Position numbers and translations under genes: made by a program | Assembly: GCA_946183755.1 (NCBI GenBank) | Contig: CAMHCZ010000075.1 | Location: forward strand, 1-9,083 | DNA: 9,083 bases | Reading direction: 5' to 3' | DNA from: an uncultured bacterium | GTDB taxonomy: Bacteria > Bacteroidota > Bacteroidia > Bacteroidales > Paludibacteraceae | The notes under the pieces: model-generated | What the model saw: the letters and a program-made list of their open reading frames with translations, nothing else | Told to the model about the DNA's origin: nothing | Databases searched by the model: none | Shown: positions 1-5,784 of the stretch, one piece after another | Layout of the letters: each line of letters begins with the position of its first letter | Position numbering within the stretch: the stretch's first letter is position 1

Positions 1-1
1 T

Positions 2-202
2 GTGGGAGAATCTGAACCTGTAGGCACCCAAGGGTATATTTGGTCGTCAACAGTTGAGTCGCCAGAGTATTGTTATAATATAGATTTTTCCAAAGATAGT
101 AGTTCCTTTAGTATTAATGCAACTTACAATTATAGCAGTTATGCAATAAGGTATACAGGAAGGAATGAACGTGCAGTAGCGAGTTTAGACGTAATAAAGT
201 AA
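2..202 (+). CDS. FISUMP-like secreted protein, C-terminal fragment (5' end outside window)
   Basis: Only the last 66 codons are present, so the gene starts before the window. The fragment has the closing signature of the Fibrobacter succinogenes major paralogous domain-like proteins common in Bacteroidota: a Y/W-SS motif (IWSST, about residues 13-17 of the fragment), an aromatic, Ser/Asn-rich stretch, and a final RYTGRNERAV, matching RYYGRTVRAV in the protein at 6701-7483 and RYFGLSVRAV in the one at 721-1575. It therefore appears to be a third family member, in the same orientation, ending only 20 bp before the next gene and probably in the same transcript. It is richer in A+T than the neighbouring genes. 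Function is unknown; a secreted or surface location is inferred from its full-length relatives here, which have signal peptides. Confidence 0.72.
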   Translation: MGESEPVGTQGYIWSSTVESPEYCYNIDFSKDSSSFSINATYNYSSYAIRYTGRNERAVASLDVIK

Positions 203-222
203 TCAAAAAAAAGCAAAGAAAT

Positions 223-696
223 ATGAAAAGAGTATTATTAATTCTTTCATCGCTGCTGGTCATACAAATGTTGTCGGCTCAGAGCCTTGTTGTGGAGGCG
301 CTGGACGGCACGACGCAGGTCTATGACATGGCGGCGGTGAAAAAACTCGACTTCACGACTTCGGGAAGTCTGAAGGTACTGAAAACCGACGGCACTGCCG
401 ACACAAAAGCCATCAGCGAAACACGCAAGGTAGTGTTCTCGGCAGAAGATGCTCCAATAACGGCTATATCGGAGTCTTCTAAGGCTTCTGCACTTAAGGT
501 TTATCCAAACCCTGCGAAGAACGAGATAACCGTTGAAGGCGCAAGCGACGACATCCTTATCTTCTCAGCCAACGGCGGTCTCGTTTCTACCACGAAAGCG
601 GCTGACAAGACGGTCATCAACGTTTCATCGCTTGCCGACGGCGTTTACGTCCTGCGCAGCGGAAAGAGCGCGGCGCGCATCATCAAAACCAAGTAA
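223..696 (+). CDS. Small secreted protein with T9SS type A sorting domain
   Basis: 157 residues. Residues 1-20 are a signal peptide (basic MKR, hydrophobic core, LSAQ before the likely cut). Residues about 21-73 form a small beta-rich region (LVVEALDGTTQVYDM...KLDF...RKVVF) seen in many short Bacteroidales exported proteins. A Ser/Ala-rich linker follows, and residues about 91-157 are a T9SS C-terminal domain: LKVYPNPAKNEITVEG, then LADGVYVLR and a basic IIKTK tail. Such domains direct a protein across the outer membrane and are normally cleaved, often with attachment of the cargo to surface lipopolysaccharide. Only about 70 residues would remain as cargo, so this is an unusually small T9SS client with no recognisable enzymatic domain. 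It sits 20 bp after one FISUMP-like gene and 24 bp before another. The paralogue at 6209-6676 has the same domain plan. Sorting-domain call is firm; function is unknown. Confidence 0.88.
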   Translation: MKRVLLILSSLLVIQMLSAQSLVVEALDGTTQVYDMAAVKKLDFTTSGSLKVLKTDGTADTKAISETRKVVFSAEDAPITAISESSKASALKVYPNPAKNEITVEGASDDILIFSANGGLVSTTKAADKTVINVSSLADGVYVLRSGKSAARIIKTK

Positions 697-720
697 TTAA
701 CCAAATAACAATTATACAAA

Positions 721-1575
721 ATGAAAAAGGTATTTATGATATTATTTGCTGCGGCTGTGAGCATAGCAGCGATGGCGCAGTTTTATGTTTGTAAGGACGG
801 CGTGGTCGTTTATAAAATAGATGACGGTGTTGCCGATTCCATAACGTTTACAGAACCAAACCTTAGTAAGGTCACAGATCTTTATCACGACGGCACAGAG
901 GCTGGATATAACTACGTTGACCTCGGCTTGACTTCTGGCACTAAGTGGGCAACAGCCAATGTTGGCGCAGACAGTCCTCAAGATTACGGCAACTACTACG
1001 CCTGGGGCGAAACAACAACAAAGGAGACTTACAACGAGAATACCTACAAGTACTTCAAAGACGGCAACTATCGTAAGATTACCAAATATTGCAGCGACAG
1101 AAATTGCGGCAACAATGGTTTTACCGATACTAAGACCATTCTTGACCTTTCAGATGACGCCGCATACATCAATTGGGGCGGTAAGTGGCGTATGCCAACC
1201 AAGGTTCAGCAGGACGAGTTAATAAATGAGTGCTACTGGGTATGGACAGAGAGCTATAGTGGCTCAAACGTAAAAGGCTATATAGTATATAAAGCAAAGA
1301 ATTCAAGTGACAAGGGAGTAAAAGTGTATTCAAACGGAACTCCATCCTCTTCATACTCTCTGAGTGACGCTCACATTTTTTTGTCTGCAACGGGCACTTA
1401 TATCGATGGCGACCTCGACGGCACCGAGCATTACGCCAATTATATCTCATCGTCGCTGAATACCGACACTCCGAGCTATGCATGGGAACTCTACTTCTAT
1501 CCAGACTTTGTGGATAGCCCCTATGAAAACCGTTACTTCGGTCTGTCGGTGCGCGCCGTTATTCCTGGGGAATAA
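721..1575 (+). CDS. FISUMP-like secreted protein
   Basis: 284 residues. Residues 1-20 are a signal peptide ending in AMAQ. Residues about 21-46 hold a short strand-rich motif (FYVCKDGVVVYKIDDGVADS then ITF) shared with the protein at 6701. The main domain has the family hallmarks: YVDLGLTSGTKWATANVGA (about 65-83), YYAWGE (92-97), WGGKWRMPT (152-160), ECYWVWT (170-176), SDAHIFLSATG (215-225), YISSS (241-245) and RYFGLSVRAV near the end. These match the Fibrobacter succinogenes major paralogous domain family, whose biochemical function is not established. No T9SS sorting domain or lipobox is visible, so the final location (periplasm or beyond) is unclear. It starts 24 bp after the T9SS-domain gene, the same spacing as in the second copy of the pair. 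Transcription probably ends at the hairpin at 1604-1641. Confidence 0.85.
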   Translation: MKKVFMILFAAAVSIAAMAQFYVCKDGVVVYKIDDGVADSITFTEPNLSKVTDLYHDGTEAGYNYVDLGLTSGTKWATANVGADSPQDYGNYYAWGETTTKETYNENTYKYFKDGNYRKITKYCSDRNCGNNGFTDTKTILDLSDDAAYINWGGKWRMPTKVQQDELINECYWVWTESYSGSNVKGYIVYKAKNSSDKGVKVYSNGTPSSSYSLSDAHIFLSATGTYIDGDLDGTEHYANYISSSLNTDTPSYAWELYFYPDFVDSPYENRYFGLSVRAVIPGE

Positions 1576-1603
1576 TATATAATGTAAGCAACCCCCAAAA
1601 AAC

Positions 1604-1641
1604 AAACGGCGTGAGTTTGGAACTCGCGCCGTTTTTGTTTT
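1604..1641. terminator. Bidirectional intrinsic terminator between convergent genes
   Basis: A 14-bp stem (AAACGGCGTGAGTT with AACTCGCGCCGTTT, one T/C difference that gives a G-U wobble on one strand) encloses a 3-base loop (TGG). It is followed on the + strand by TTTTTGTTTT-type sequence. On the - strand it is preceded and followed by A/T tracts, with a T-rich run at 1594-1603 as read in reverse. It lies between the + strand gene ending at 1575 and tyrA, whose stop codon (1640-1642) touches the T tract, so it can serve both transcripts. Confidence 0.9.
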
Positions 1642-2419
1642 ATTCTCCTTCTACGTTTTTCTTCGCTTTCTTCACGAATTCGTCCAAGGTGTCCTTGTCT
1701 TTGTTCTCGACAATCTCGAGGAGCTTCGTCATGTTGTCTCTTATCTCCTTGATGTGCTCTGCCGAGAACGGGTTGAACAGCACTTCGGAAATAAGGAAAC
1801 TGTCCTCGTTCAGGAATCCGTGGGCTATCTCCATGTGCTTCTTGAACGTTGTGCCGGGCGCGTTTATCCTCTTGATGGCGGACGAGAATGCCAGCGTTGT
1901 GGCGAAAGGCACCGACAGCGAGTAGGCTGTCGTCTCGTCGTGTCCCTGGAATGTGTACTCGAATATGTTCAGGTGCAGCGACTTGTAGAAGTCCAGGAAG
2001 AACCTTTTGCCTTCCTCGTCGCCCTCGCTTATTATCACGGCGTTCTGGTTGCTCAGATTGTCGAGGTTGGCGAATGTCGGACCGAACATCGGGTGAGTGG
2101 AAACGAACCTCATGCCTGTCTTGGCGTAATACTCCGGCAGACCGGTCTTCACCGACGCGATGTCGGATATTATGCAGTCCTTAGGCAGGAAGCGCAGCAC
2201 CGACTCGAACGCTTCTATCGTGTACTTTATCGTCACGGCGTTTATCACCAGTTCCGGCTGGAAGTACTGTATTTCCTCCACTTGGCTAAGCCTCTGCGTG
2301 TTGAACACGAAACGCAGTCTGTGTGGGTCTTTGTCGTAGAGCGCCACCTCGTGGTTCAGGCATAGCGCGTCGGTCAGGAATGTTCCCATCTTGCCGGCGC
2401 CCATTATCAGTATTCTCAT
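1640..2419 (-). CDS. tyrA: Prephenate dehydrogenase
   Basis: 259 residues. Oxidatively decarboxylates prephenate to 4-hydroxyphenylpyruvate, the committed step to tyrosine, in the cytoplasm. The N-terminal Rossmann fold has GAGKMG (residues 7-12) and an acidic residue, D29, at the end of the second strand (ALYDKDP), which favours NAD over NADP. SDIASVK (85-91) and STHPMFGP (107-114, with catalytic-type H109) are TyrA signatures. The rest is the helical dimerisation and substrate domain. There is no chorismate mutase or ACT domain: mutase activity is supplied by the fused domain of the preceding gene, and no built-in tyrosine feedback domain is evident. It is the last gene of the aromatic operon, 21 bp after the DAHPS/CM stop codon, and ends at the hairpin at 1604-1641. 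The start at 2419 gives the complete nucleotide-binding motif. Confidence 0.92.
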   Translation of the reverse strand: MRILIMGAGKMGTFLTDALCLNHEVALYDKDPHRLRFVFNTQRLSQVEEIQYFQPELVINAVTIKYTIEAFESVLRFLPKDCIISDIASVKTGLPEYYAKTGMRFVSTHPMFGPTFANLDNLSNQNAVIISEGDEEGKRFFLDFYKSLHLNIFEYTFQGHDETTAYSLSVPFATTLAFSSAIKRINAPGTTFKKHMEIAHGFLNEDSFLISEVLFNPFSAEHIKEIRDNMTKLLEIVENKDKDTLDEFVKKAKKNVEGE

Positions 2420-2440
2420 CTTTTGCTTGTGTTTTGTTCC

Positions 2441-3532
2441 TTAGGCTTTCTTCTCGTTGTTCATCAGGTCCATCTGTATTCTGACACTCTCCTCGTGCAC
2501 AGCCTCGATGAACGCTTTTGTGAAGTTAGGGCTCATGCCCAGTCTTTCGCCCAGCGCGATTCTGCCCTTGAGTATCTCGTCGTATCTGGCAGCCTGCAAC
2601 ACAGTTATGTTGTGCTCCTTCTTGAATGTTCCTATCTCTCTCGACACTCTCATTCTCTTGGCCAGTATCTCGAAGATTTCCTCGTCTATCTTGTCTATCT
2701 GTCCGCGGAGGTCTTCGATGCTTTCAGTTGTCTGTGCGGCGTCTCTTATCTCCAGCTTGTTGAGCACCTGCTCGAAAAGGTCGCATGGTGTAACCTGCTG
2801 CTTGGCGTCGCTCCATGCGTCGTCAGGTGTGCAGTGGCTCTCTATTATCAGTCCGTTGAACTGCAGGTCCATGGCTTGCTGCGACAGTGGCAGTATCAGG
2901 TCGCGGCGTCCGCCGATGTGGCTTGGGTCGCAGATTACAGGCAGGTTAGGGAATCTTCTCTTTATCTCGATAGGAATCTGCCACTGAGGCAGGTTTCTAT
3001 ATATCGTCTTGTCGTAAGTCGAGAATCCTCTGTGTATCACGCCTATCTTCTTCAGTCCGGCCTGGTTGATTCTCATCAGTGCGCCAATCCACAGCTCGAG
3101 GTCTGGGTTCACTGGGTTCTTTATCAGGATAGGCATGTCAACGCCTCTGAGCGCATCGGCTATCTCCTGCACAGCGAATGGGTTGGCTGTGGTTCTTGCG
3201 CCTATCCACATCATGTCGATGCCGTACTTCAGCGCCTCGTATACGTGCTGCGCCGTAGCCACCTCGGTCGAAGTGTACATGCCGGTCTCTTCCTTCACTC
3301 TTTTCATCCACTTCAAGCCTTCGGAGCCGATTCCCTCGAATGAGCCCGGCTTTGTTCTTGGTTTCCAGATTCCTGCGCGGAATATCTTCACGCCTCTTTT
3401 GGCGAGGTCGTGCGCTGTGTTCATTACTTGCTCCTCGGTCTCGGCAGAGCACGGACCTGCTATCACTACAGGTCTTTGTTGGCTGAAGTCAACGCCGTTC
3501 AGCTTGATTGGTTCTAAGTCTAATACGTCCAT
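2441..3532 (-). CDS. aroF: Bifunctional DAHP synthase (type I-beta) / chorismate mutase (AroQ type)
   Basis: 363 residues. Residues about 1-258 are 3-deoxy-7-phosphoheptulonate synthase of the short KDO8P-synthase-like (I-beta) class, which joins PEP and erythrose 4-phosphate. Visible motifs are AGPCS (25-29, metal-ligand C28), KPRTKPGSFEG (57-67), GARTTANP (111-118), IKNP (137-140), DPSH (202-205) and IIESH (229-233). After a linker, residues about 270-355 are an AroQ-type chorismate mutase helix bundle; R276, R293 and K304 align by eye with E. coli R11, R28 and K39. This arrangement (mutase at the C terminus) is known from Prevotella nigrescens and Porphyromonas gingivalis; in the former, prephenate bound to the mutase domain inhibits the synthase. 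The same control is inferred here. It is the third operon gene, 27 bp after the aminotransferase. The symbol follows common annotation and is less certain than the function. Confidence 0.94.
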   Translation of the reverse strand: MDVLDLEPIKLNGVDFSQQRPVVIAGPCSAETEEQVMNTAHDLAKRGVKIFRAGIWKPRTKPGSFEGIGSEGLKWMKRVKEETGMYTSTEVATAQHVYEALKYGIDMMWIGARTTANPFAVQEIADALRGVDMPILIKNPVNPDLELWIGALMRINQAGLKKIGVIHRGFSTYDKTIYRNLPQWQIPIEIKRRFPNLPVICDPSHIGGRRDLILPLSQQAMDLQFNGLIIESHCTPDDAWSDAKQQVTPCDLFEQVLNKLEIRDAAQTTESIEDLRGQIDKIDEEIFEILAKRMRVSREIGTFKKEHNITVLQAARYDEILKGRIALGERLGMSPNFTKAFIEAVHEESVRIQMDLMNNEKKA

Positions 3533-3559
3533 TTTGCTTTATTTTATTTGTTTATGTTC

Positions 3560-4732
3560 TTATTTGATGTTCTCTTTTATTCTGTCCAAAGCATTCTGCA
3601 GCTTGTCCTCCTTGCTGCACAGTGATATTCTTACATATTTCTCACCGTTCGACCCGAAGATGAATCCCGGGGTTATGAATACTCGCGCGTCGTAGAGCAC
3701 TCTGTCTGCCAGTTCCGCGCTGCTTTCGTATTTGCTTGGGATTTTCCCCCAGAGGAACATTCCGACCTGGTCTTTGTCGAAAGAGCATCCCAAGGTAGTC
3801 ATTATTTCTTCTGCCAACGCTCTGCGCTTTGCGTAAAGCTCGATGTTGTGCTTCTCGTGCCATTCGTCGTCGTTGCTCATTGCTGCCACTGCGGCTTTTT
3901 GCATCGGACGGAACATTCCGGAGTCCATATTCGACTTTATTCTCAGTATCCACTCGATGAACTGCGGATTTGATGCCACCATCGCCATTCTCCATCCTGG
4001 CATGTTGTGTGACTTCGACAGCGAGTTCAGCTCTATGCAGATGTCTTTTGCGCCTGGTATCGACAGTATCGACAGTTTCTCGTTGTTCAGTATGAAGCTG
4101 TACGGATTGTCGTTCACTATTATAATATTGTGTCGGCGTCCGAAATCGACTAATTTCTCAAACAGTTCCTTTGTGGCTCTTGCTCCTGTCGGCATGTTCG
4201 GGTAATTCACCCACATCAGCTTCACGCGGCTCAGGTCCATGGATTCCAGTTTCTCGAAGTCGGGCTGCCATCCGTTGTTCTCGTCCAAGTCGTAGTTTAT
4301 TATCTTCGCCTCGACGATGTTGCTCACCGACGAGTATGTCGGGTATCCTGGGTTAGGCACAAGCACTTCGTCGCCTTTGTTCAGGAACGCCAGCGAGATG
4401 TGCATCACGCCTTCCTTCGAGCCCATCAGCGGCTGTATCTCGTTGGCTGGATTCAGCTCCACGCCGAAGTTCTTCTTGTAGAATGTGGCGAAGGCCTGGC
4501 GCAGCTCTGGTATTCCGATGTACGACTGGTAGCCGTGGGCGTCAGCCTTTCTCGCGTCGTCGCATAGAGCCTCGATAGTCTGCTCTGAAGGCGGCATGTC
4601 CGGGCTTCCTATACCTAACGATATTATGTCCTTGCCTTCCGCGTTCAGCTTTGCTATCTCCTTCAGTTTCTTTGAGAAGTAGTATTCGCTGACGTTGCTT
4701 ATTCTGTCTGCGGGTTTTATGTTTATAGCCAT
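3560..4732 (-). CDS. PLP-dependent aminotransferase (class I/II), probably aromatic or prephenate aminotransferase
   Basis: 390 residues from ATG at 4732. Fold type I aminotransferase: YQSYIGIPELRQA substrate/cofactor region (68-80), NYPNMPTGA (176-184, with N179 as the cofactor-binding Asn of the usual NPTG), VNDNPY (206-211; D208 and Y211), SLSKSHNMPGWR (237-248; K240 forms the Schiff base, R248 binds phosphate) and R368, the likely carboxylate-binding Arg in YVRIS. The frame stays open a further 54 codons upstream to 4894, but that part lies within pheA and is not protein-like, so the start 26 bp after the pheA stop codon is preferred. Lying between pheA and DAHPS/CM, it probably transaminates phenylpyruvate and 4-hydroxyphenylpyruvate. 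A prephenate aminotransferase or a diaminopimelate-type enzyme cannot be excluded from sequence alone. Confidence 0.88.
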   Translation of the reverse strand: MAINIKPADRISNVSEYYFSKKLKEIAKLNAEGKDIISLGIGSPDMPPSEQTIEALCDDARKADAHGYQSYIGIPELRQAFATFYKKNFGVELNPANEIQPLMGSKEGVMHISLAFLNKGDEVLVPNPGYPTYSSVSNIVEAKIINYDLDENNGWQPDFEKLESMDLSRVKLMWVNYPNMPTGARATKELFEKLVDFGRRHNIIIVNDNPYSFILNNEKLSILSIPGAKDICIELNSLSKSHNMPGWRMAMVASNPQFIEWILRIKSNMDSGMFRPMQKAAVAAMSNDDEWHEKHNIELYAKRRALAEEIMTTLGCSFDKDQVGMFLWGKIPSKYESSAELADRVLYDARVFITPGFIFGSNGEKYVRISLCSKEDKLQNALDRIKENIK

Positions 4733-4758
4733 GATGGTTGGTTTTGTTGGTCCTTGGT

Positions 4759-5598
4759 TTATATTGTTTGCTCGCCTTCCGCATAATCGCCAAGCACTTG
4801 CAGCGAGCTTGTCAGTGGTCGGAATGCCTCGAGCGCCTGTTGGTAACGGTCGTAGTCGTCGTATGTCAGGTCCACGTAGAACAGGTATTCCCATTCTTTT
4901 CCGATTATCGGCATAGACTGTATCTTGGTCAGGTTTATGTCGTAGAACGATATGATTGTCAGTATCTTGGACAGCGCTCCTGGTGAGTGAGGCACAGCGA
5001 ACGACACTGTGGATTTATTCTTCTCCTTGCCGTTCATCAGTTTGTCGTCGTGGTCGAGTATCAGGAATCGAGTGAAGTTGTGCTTGTTGGTCTCGATGCC
5101 TTCCTGCAGCACCTCGAGTCCGTACAGATGTGCGGCGTATGTTCCGCATATCGCTCCGGCTTTCATTATGTGCTTCTCGGCTATGGTCTTGGCGGCGTTG
5201 GCTGTGTCGTCGAACTCTATGGCGCGCAGGTTCTTGTGCTTGTCAATGAACTCTCCGCACTGCATCAGCGCGATAGGGTGGGAGAGCACCTCCTCCAGTT
5301 CGTCCAAGCTCTGTCCTGGCATTGCGCAAATCGACTGCTTGATTCTCAGTTTGTGTTCGCCCACTATTCTCAGTCCGCTCTTTCTCATCAGCTCGTAGTT
5401 GGCGAGCAGGCTTCCGGCTATTGTGTTCTCTATGGCCACGATGCCAGCCATGCCGCTGTCGCTCTGCACTTTGCGAAACAGTTCCTGGAAAGAGTCGCAT
5501 GGCACTATCTCCAGGTCGTTCTCGCCGAAGAACAGATGCGCTGCGCTGTCGTGGAAACAGCCTTTCACTCCTTGTATCGCTACCTTCTTTTTGCTCAT
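4759..5598 (-). CDS. pheA: Prephenate dehydratase with C-terminal ACT domain
   Basis: 279 residues, the usual length for a stand-alone enzyme. Converts prephenate to phenylpyruvate, the committed step to phenylalanine. Catalytic region, about 5-182: IENTIAGS (56-63), SHPIALMQC (106-114), DDTANAAK (130-137) and NFTRF (174-178, with catalytic-type T176). An ACT regulatory domain follows (about 196-275) with PGAL (206-209), which matches the GAL part of the Phe-binding site. The second half of that site, ESRP in well-studied enzymes, reads QSMP here (227-230), so feedback inhibition may be altered. There is no fused chorismate mutase, unlike the enterobacterial P-protein. It is the first gene of the operon and is preceded by a leader-peptide/attenuator region and a short hairpin next to the start codon. 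No ordinary Shine-Dalgarno sequence is seen, which is normal for the phylum. Confidence 0.94.
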   Translation of the reverse strand: MSKKKVAIQGVKGCFHDSAAHLFFGENDLEIVPCDSFQELFRKVQSDSGMAGIVAIENTIAGSLLANYELMRKSGLRIVGEHKLRIKQSICAMPGQSLDELEEVLSHPIALMQCGEFIDKHKNLRAIEFDDTANAAKTIAEKHIMKAGAICGTYAAHLYGLEVLQEGIETNKHNFTRFLILDHDDKLMNGKEKNKSTVSFAVPHSPGALSKILTIISFYDINLTKIQSMPIIGKEWEYLFYVDLTYDDYDRYQQALEAFRPLTSSLQVLGDYAEGEQTI

Positions 5599-5606
5599 AT
5601 ATCTTT

Positions 5607-5620
5607 AGGCTTTCCAGCCT
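5607..5620 (-). promoter_or_regulatory. Small GGAA-loop hairpin just before the pheA start codon
   Basis: On the transcribed strand AGGCT-GGAA-AGCCT forms a perfect 5-bp stem with a GNRA-type tetraloop. It ends 8 bases before the pheA ATG, where ribosome contacts would fall. It lies beyond the attenuator terminator, so only read-through transcripts contain it. It could influence translation initiation or mRNA stability, but the stem is short and may have no function. Confidence 0.4.
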
Positions 5621-5625
5621 TTTGG

Positions 5626-5663
5626 TATTAAAATAAGAAATCCCGCCTTTATGGGGCGGGATT
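5626..5663 (-). terminator. Attenuator terminator hairpin in the pheA leader
   Basis: On the - strand AATCCCGCC (5663-5655) pairs perfectly with GGCGGGATT (5647-5639) around a 7-base loop. It is followed by TCTTATTTTAATA, a U-rich though interrupted tract. It lies inside the leader of pheA, about 40 bases before the start codon and downstream of the leader peptide, so it would stop transcription before the operon. No + strand gene ends here, so it is not a 3' terminator for a convergent gene. Its 5' arm is the partner of the antiterminator segment at 5702-5711. Confidence 0.85.
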
Positions 5664-5711
5664 CTTTATTATGTCATGTTTTTTTATTCTCGTTTATAGC
5701 AAATCTCGCCC
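5654..5711 (-). promoter_or_regulatory. Antiterminator pairing region of the pheA attenuator
   Basis: GGGCGAGATT (5711-5702) can pair with AATCCCGCCC (5663-5654), nine of ten bases with a single A-C mismatch. This consumes the 5' arm of the terminator, so the two hairpins exclude each other. The segment begins 6 bases after the leader stop codon: a ribosome that finishes the leader would cover its first bases and let the terminator form, while one stalled in the Phe/Tyr run would leave it free. GCGAGATT (5709-5702) can also pair with AATTTCGC (5768-5761) inside the leader frame (8 bp with one G-U), a candidate protector structure when the leader is not translated. Pairings were found by eye; no folding energies were calculated. 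Confidence 0.8.
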
Positions 5712-5716
5712 TTCTC

Positions 5717-5776
5717 TTACCTTGTGAAGTAAAAGTAAAAATAGAAAAAGGCGTTATAAAGCGAAATTAAATTCAT
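5717..5776 (-). CDS. Phe/Tyr-rich leader peptide of the pheA operon
   Basis: A 19-codon frame, MNLISLYNAFFYFYFYFTR, running from ATG (5776-5774) to TAA (5719-5717). It has five Phe and four Tyr codons; residues 10-17 are FFYFYFYF. It contains no Trp. It resembles attenuator leader peptides such as E. coli PheL in size, placement and runs of the regulated amino acid, but alternates Phe with Tyr, as suits an operon making both. AGGAGG (5782-5777) directly abuts the ATG with no spacer, which is unusual. The ATG also overlaps the TGA of a seven-codon frame (5796-5773) as ATGA. The peptide itself is expected to have no function beyond its translation rate. An antiterminator and a terminator follow it. 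Confidence 0.88.
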   Translation of the reverse strand: MNLISLYNAFFYFYFYFTR

Positions 5777-5784
5777 CCTCCTGT

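Noticed and set aside
1754..2365. 203-codon + strand frame opposite tyrA
   Set aside because: Antisense shadow; composition is unlike a folded protein and there is no separate transcription signal.
2423..3343. Long open frame (306 codons) on the + strand opposite the DAHPS/CM gene
   Set aside because: It is fully antisense to a gene with complete catalytic motifs. Its product is rich in His, Arg, Val and Tyr with no recognisable domain, as expected from reading the complement of a biased gene.
4733..4894. 54-codon N-terminal extension of the aminotransferase
   Set aside because: It lies within the 3' end of pheA on the same strand, is Arg/Pro-rich and unlike the family's N terminus. The ATG at 4732 begins a normal-length enzyme.
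4987..5631. 214-codon + strand frame opposite pheA
   Set aside because: Antisense shadow of a well-supported enzyme gene, with low-complexity composition and no family resemblance.
5639..5663. Leader hairpin considered as a + strand terminator
   Set aside because: No + strand gene ends nearby, whereas the hairpin fits the - strand attenuator with a matching antiterminator partner.
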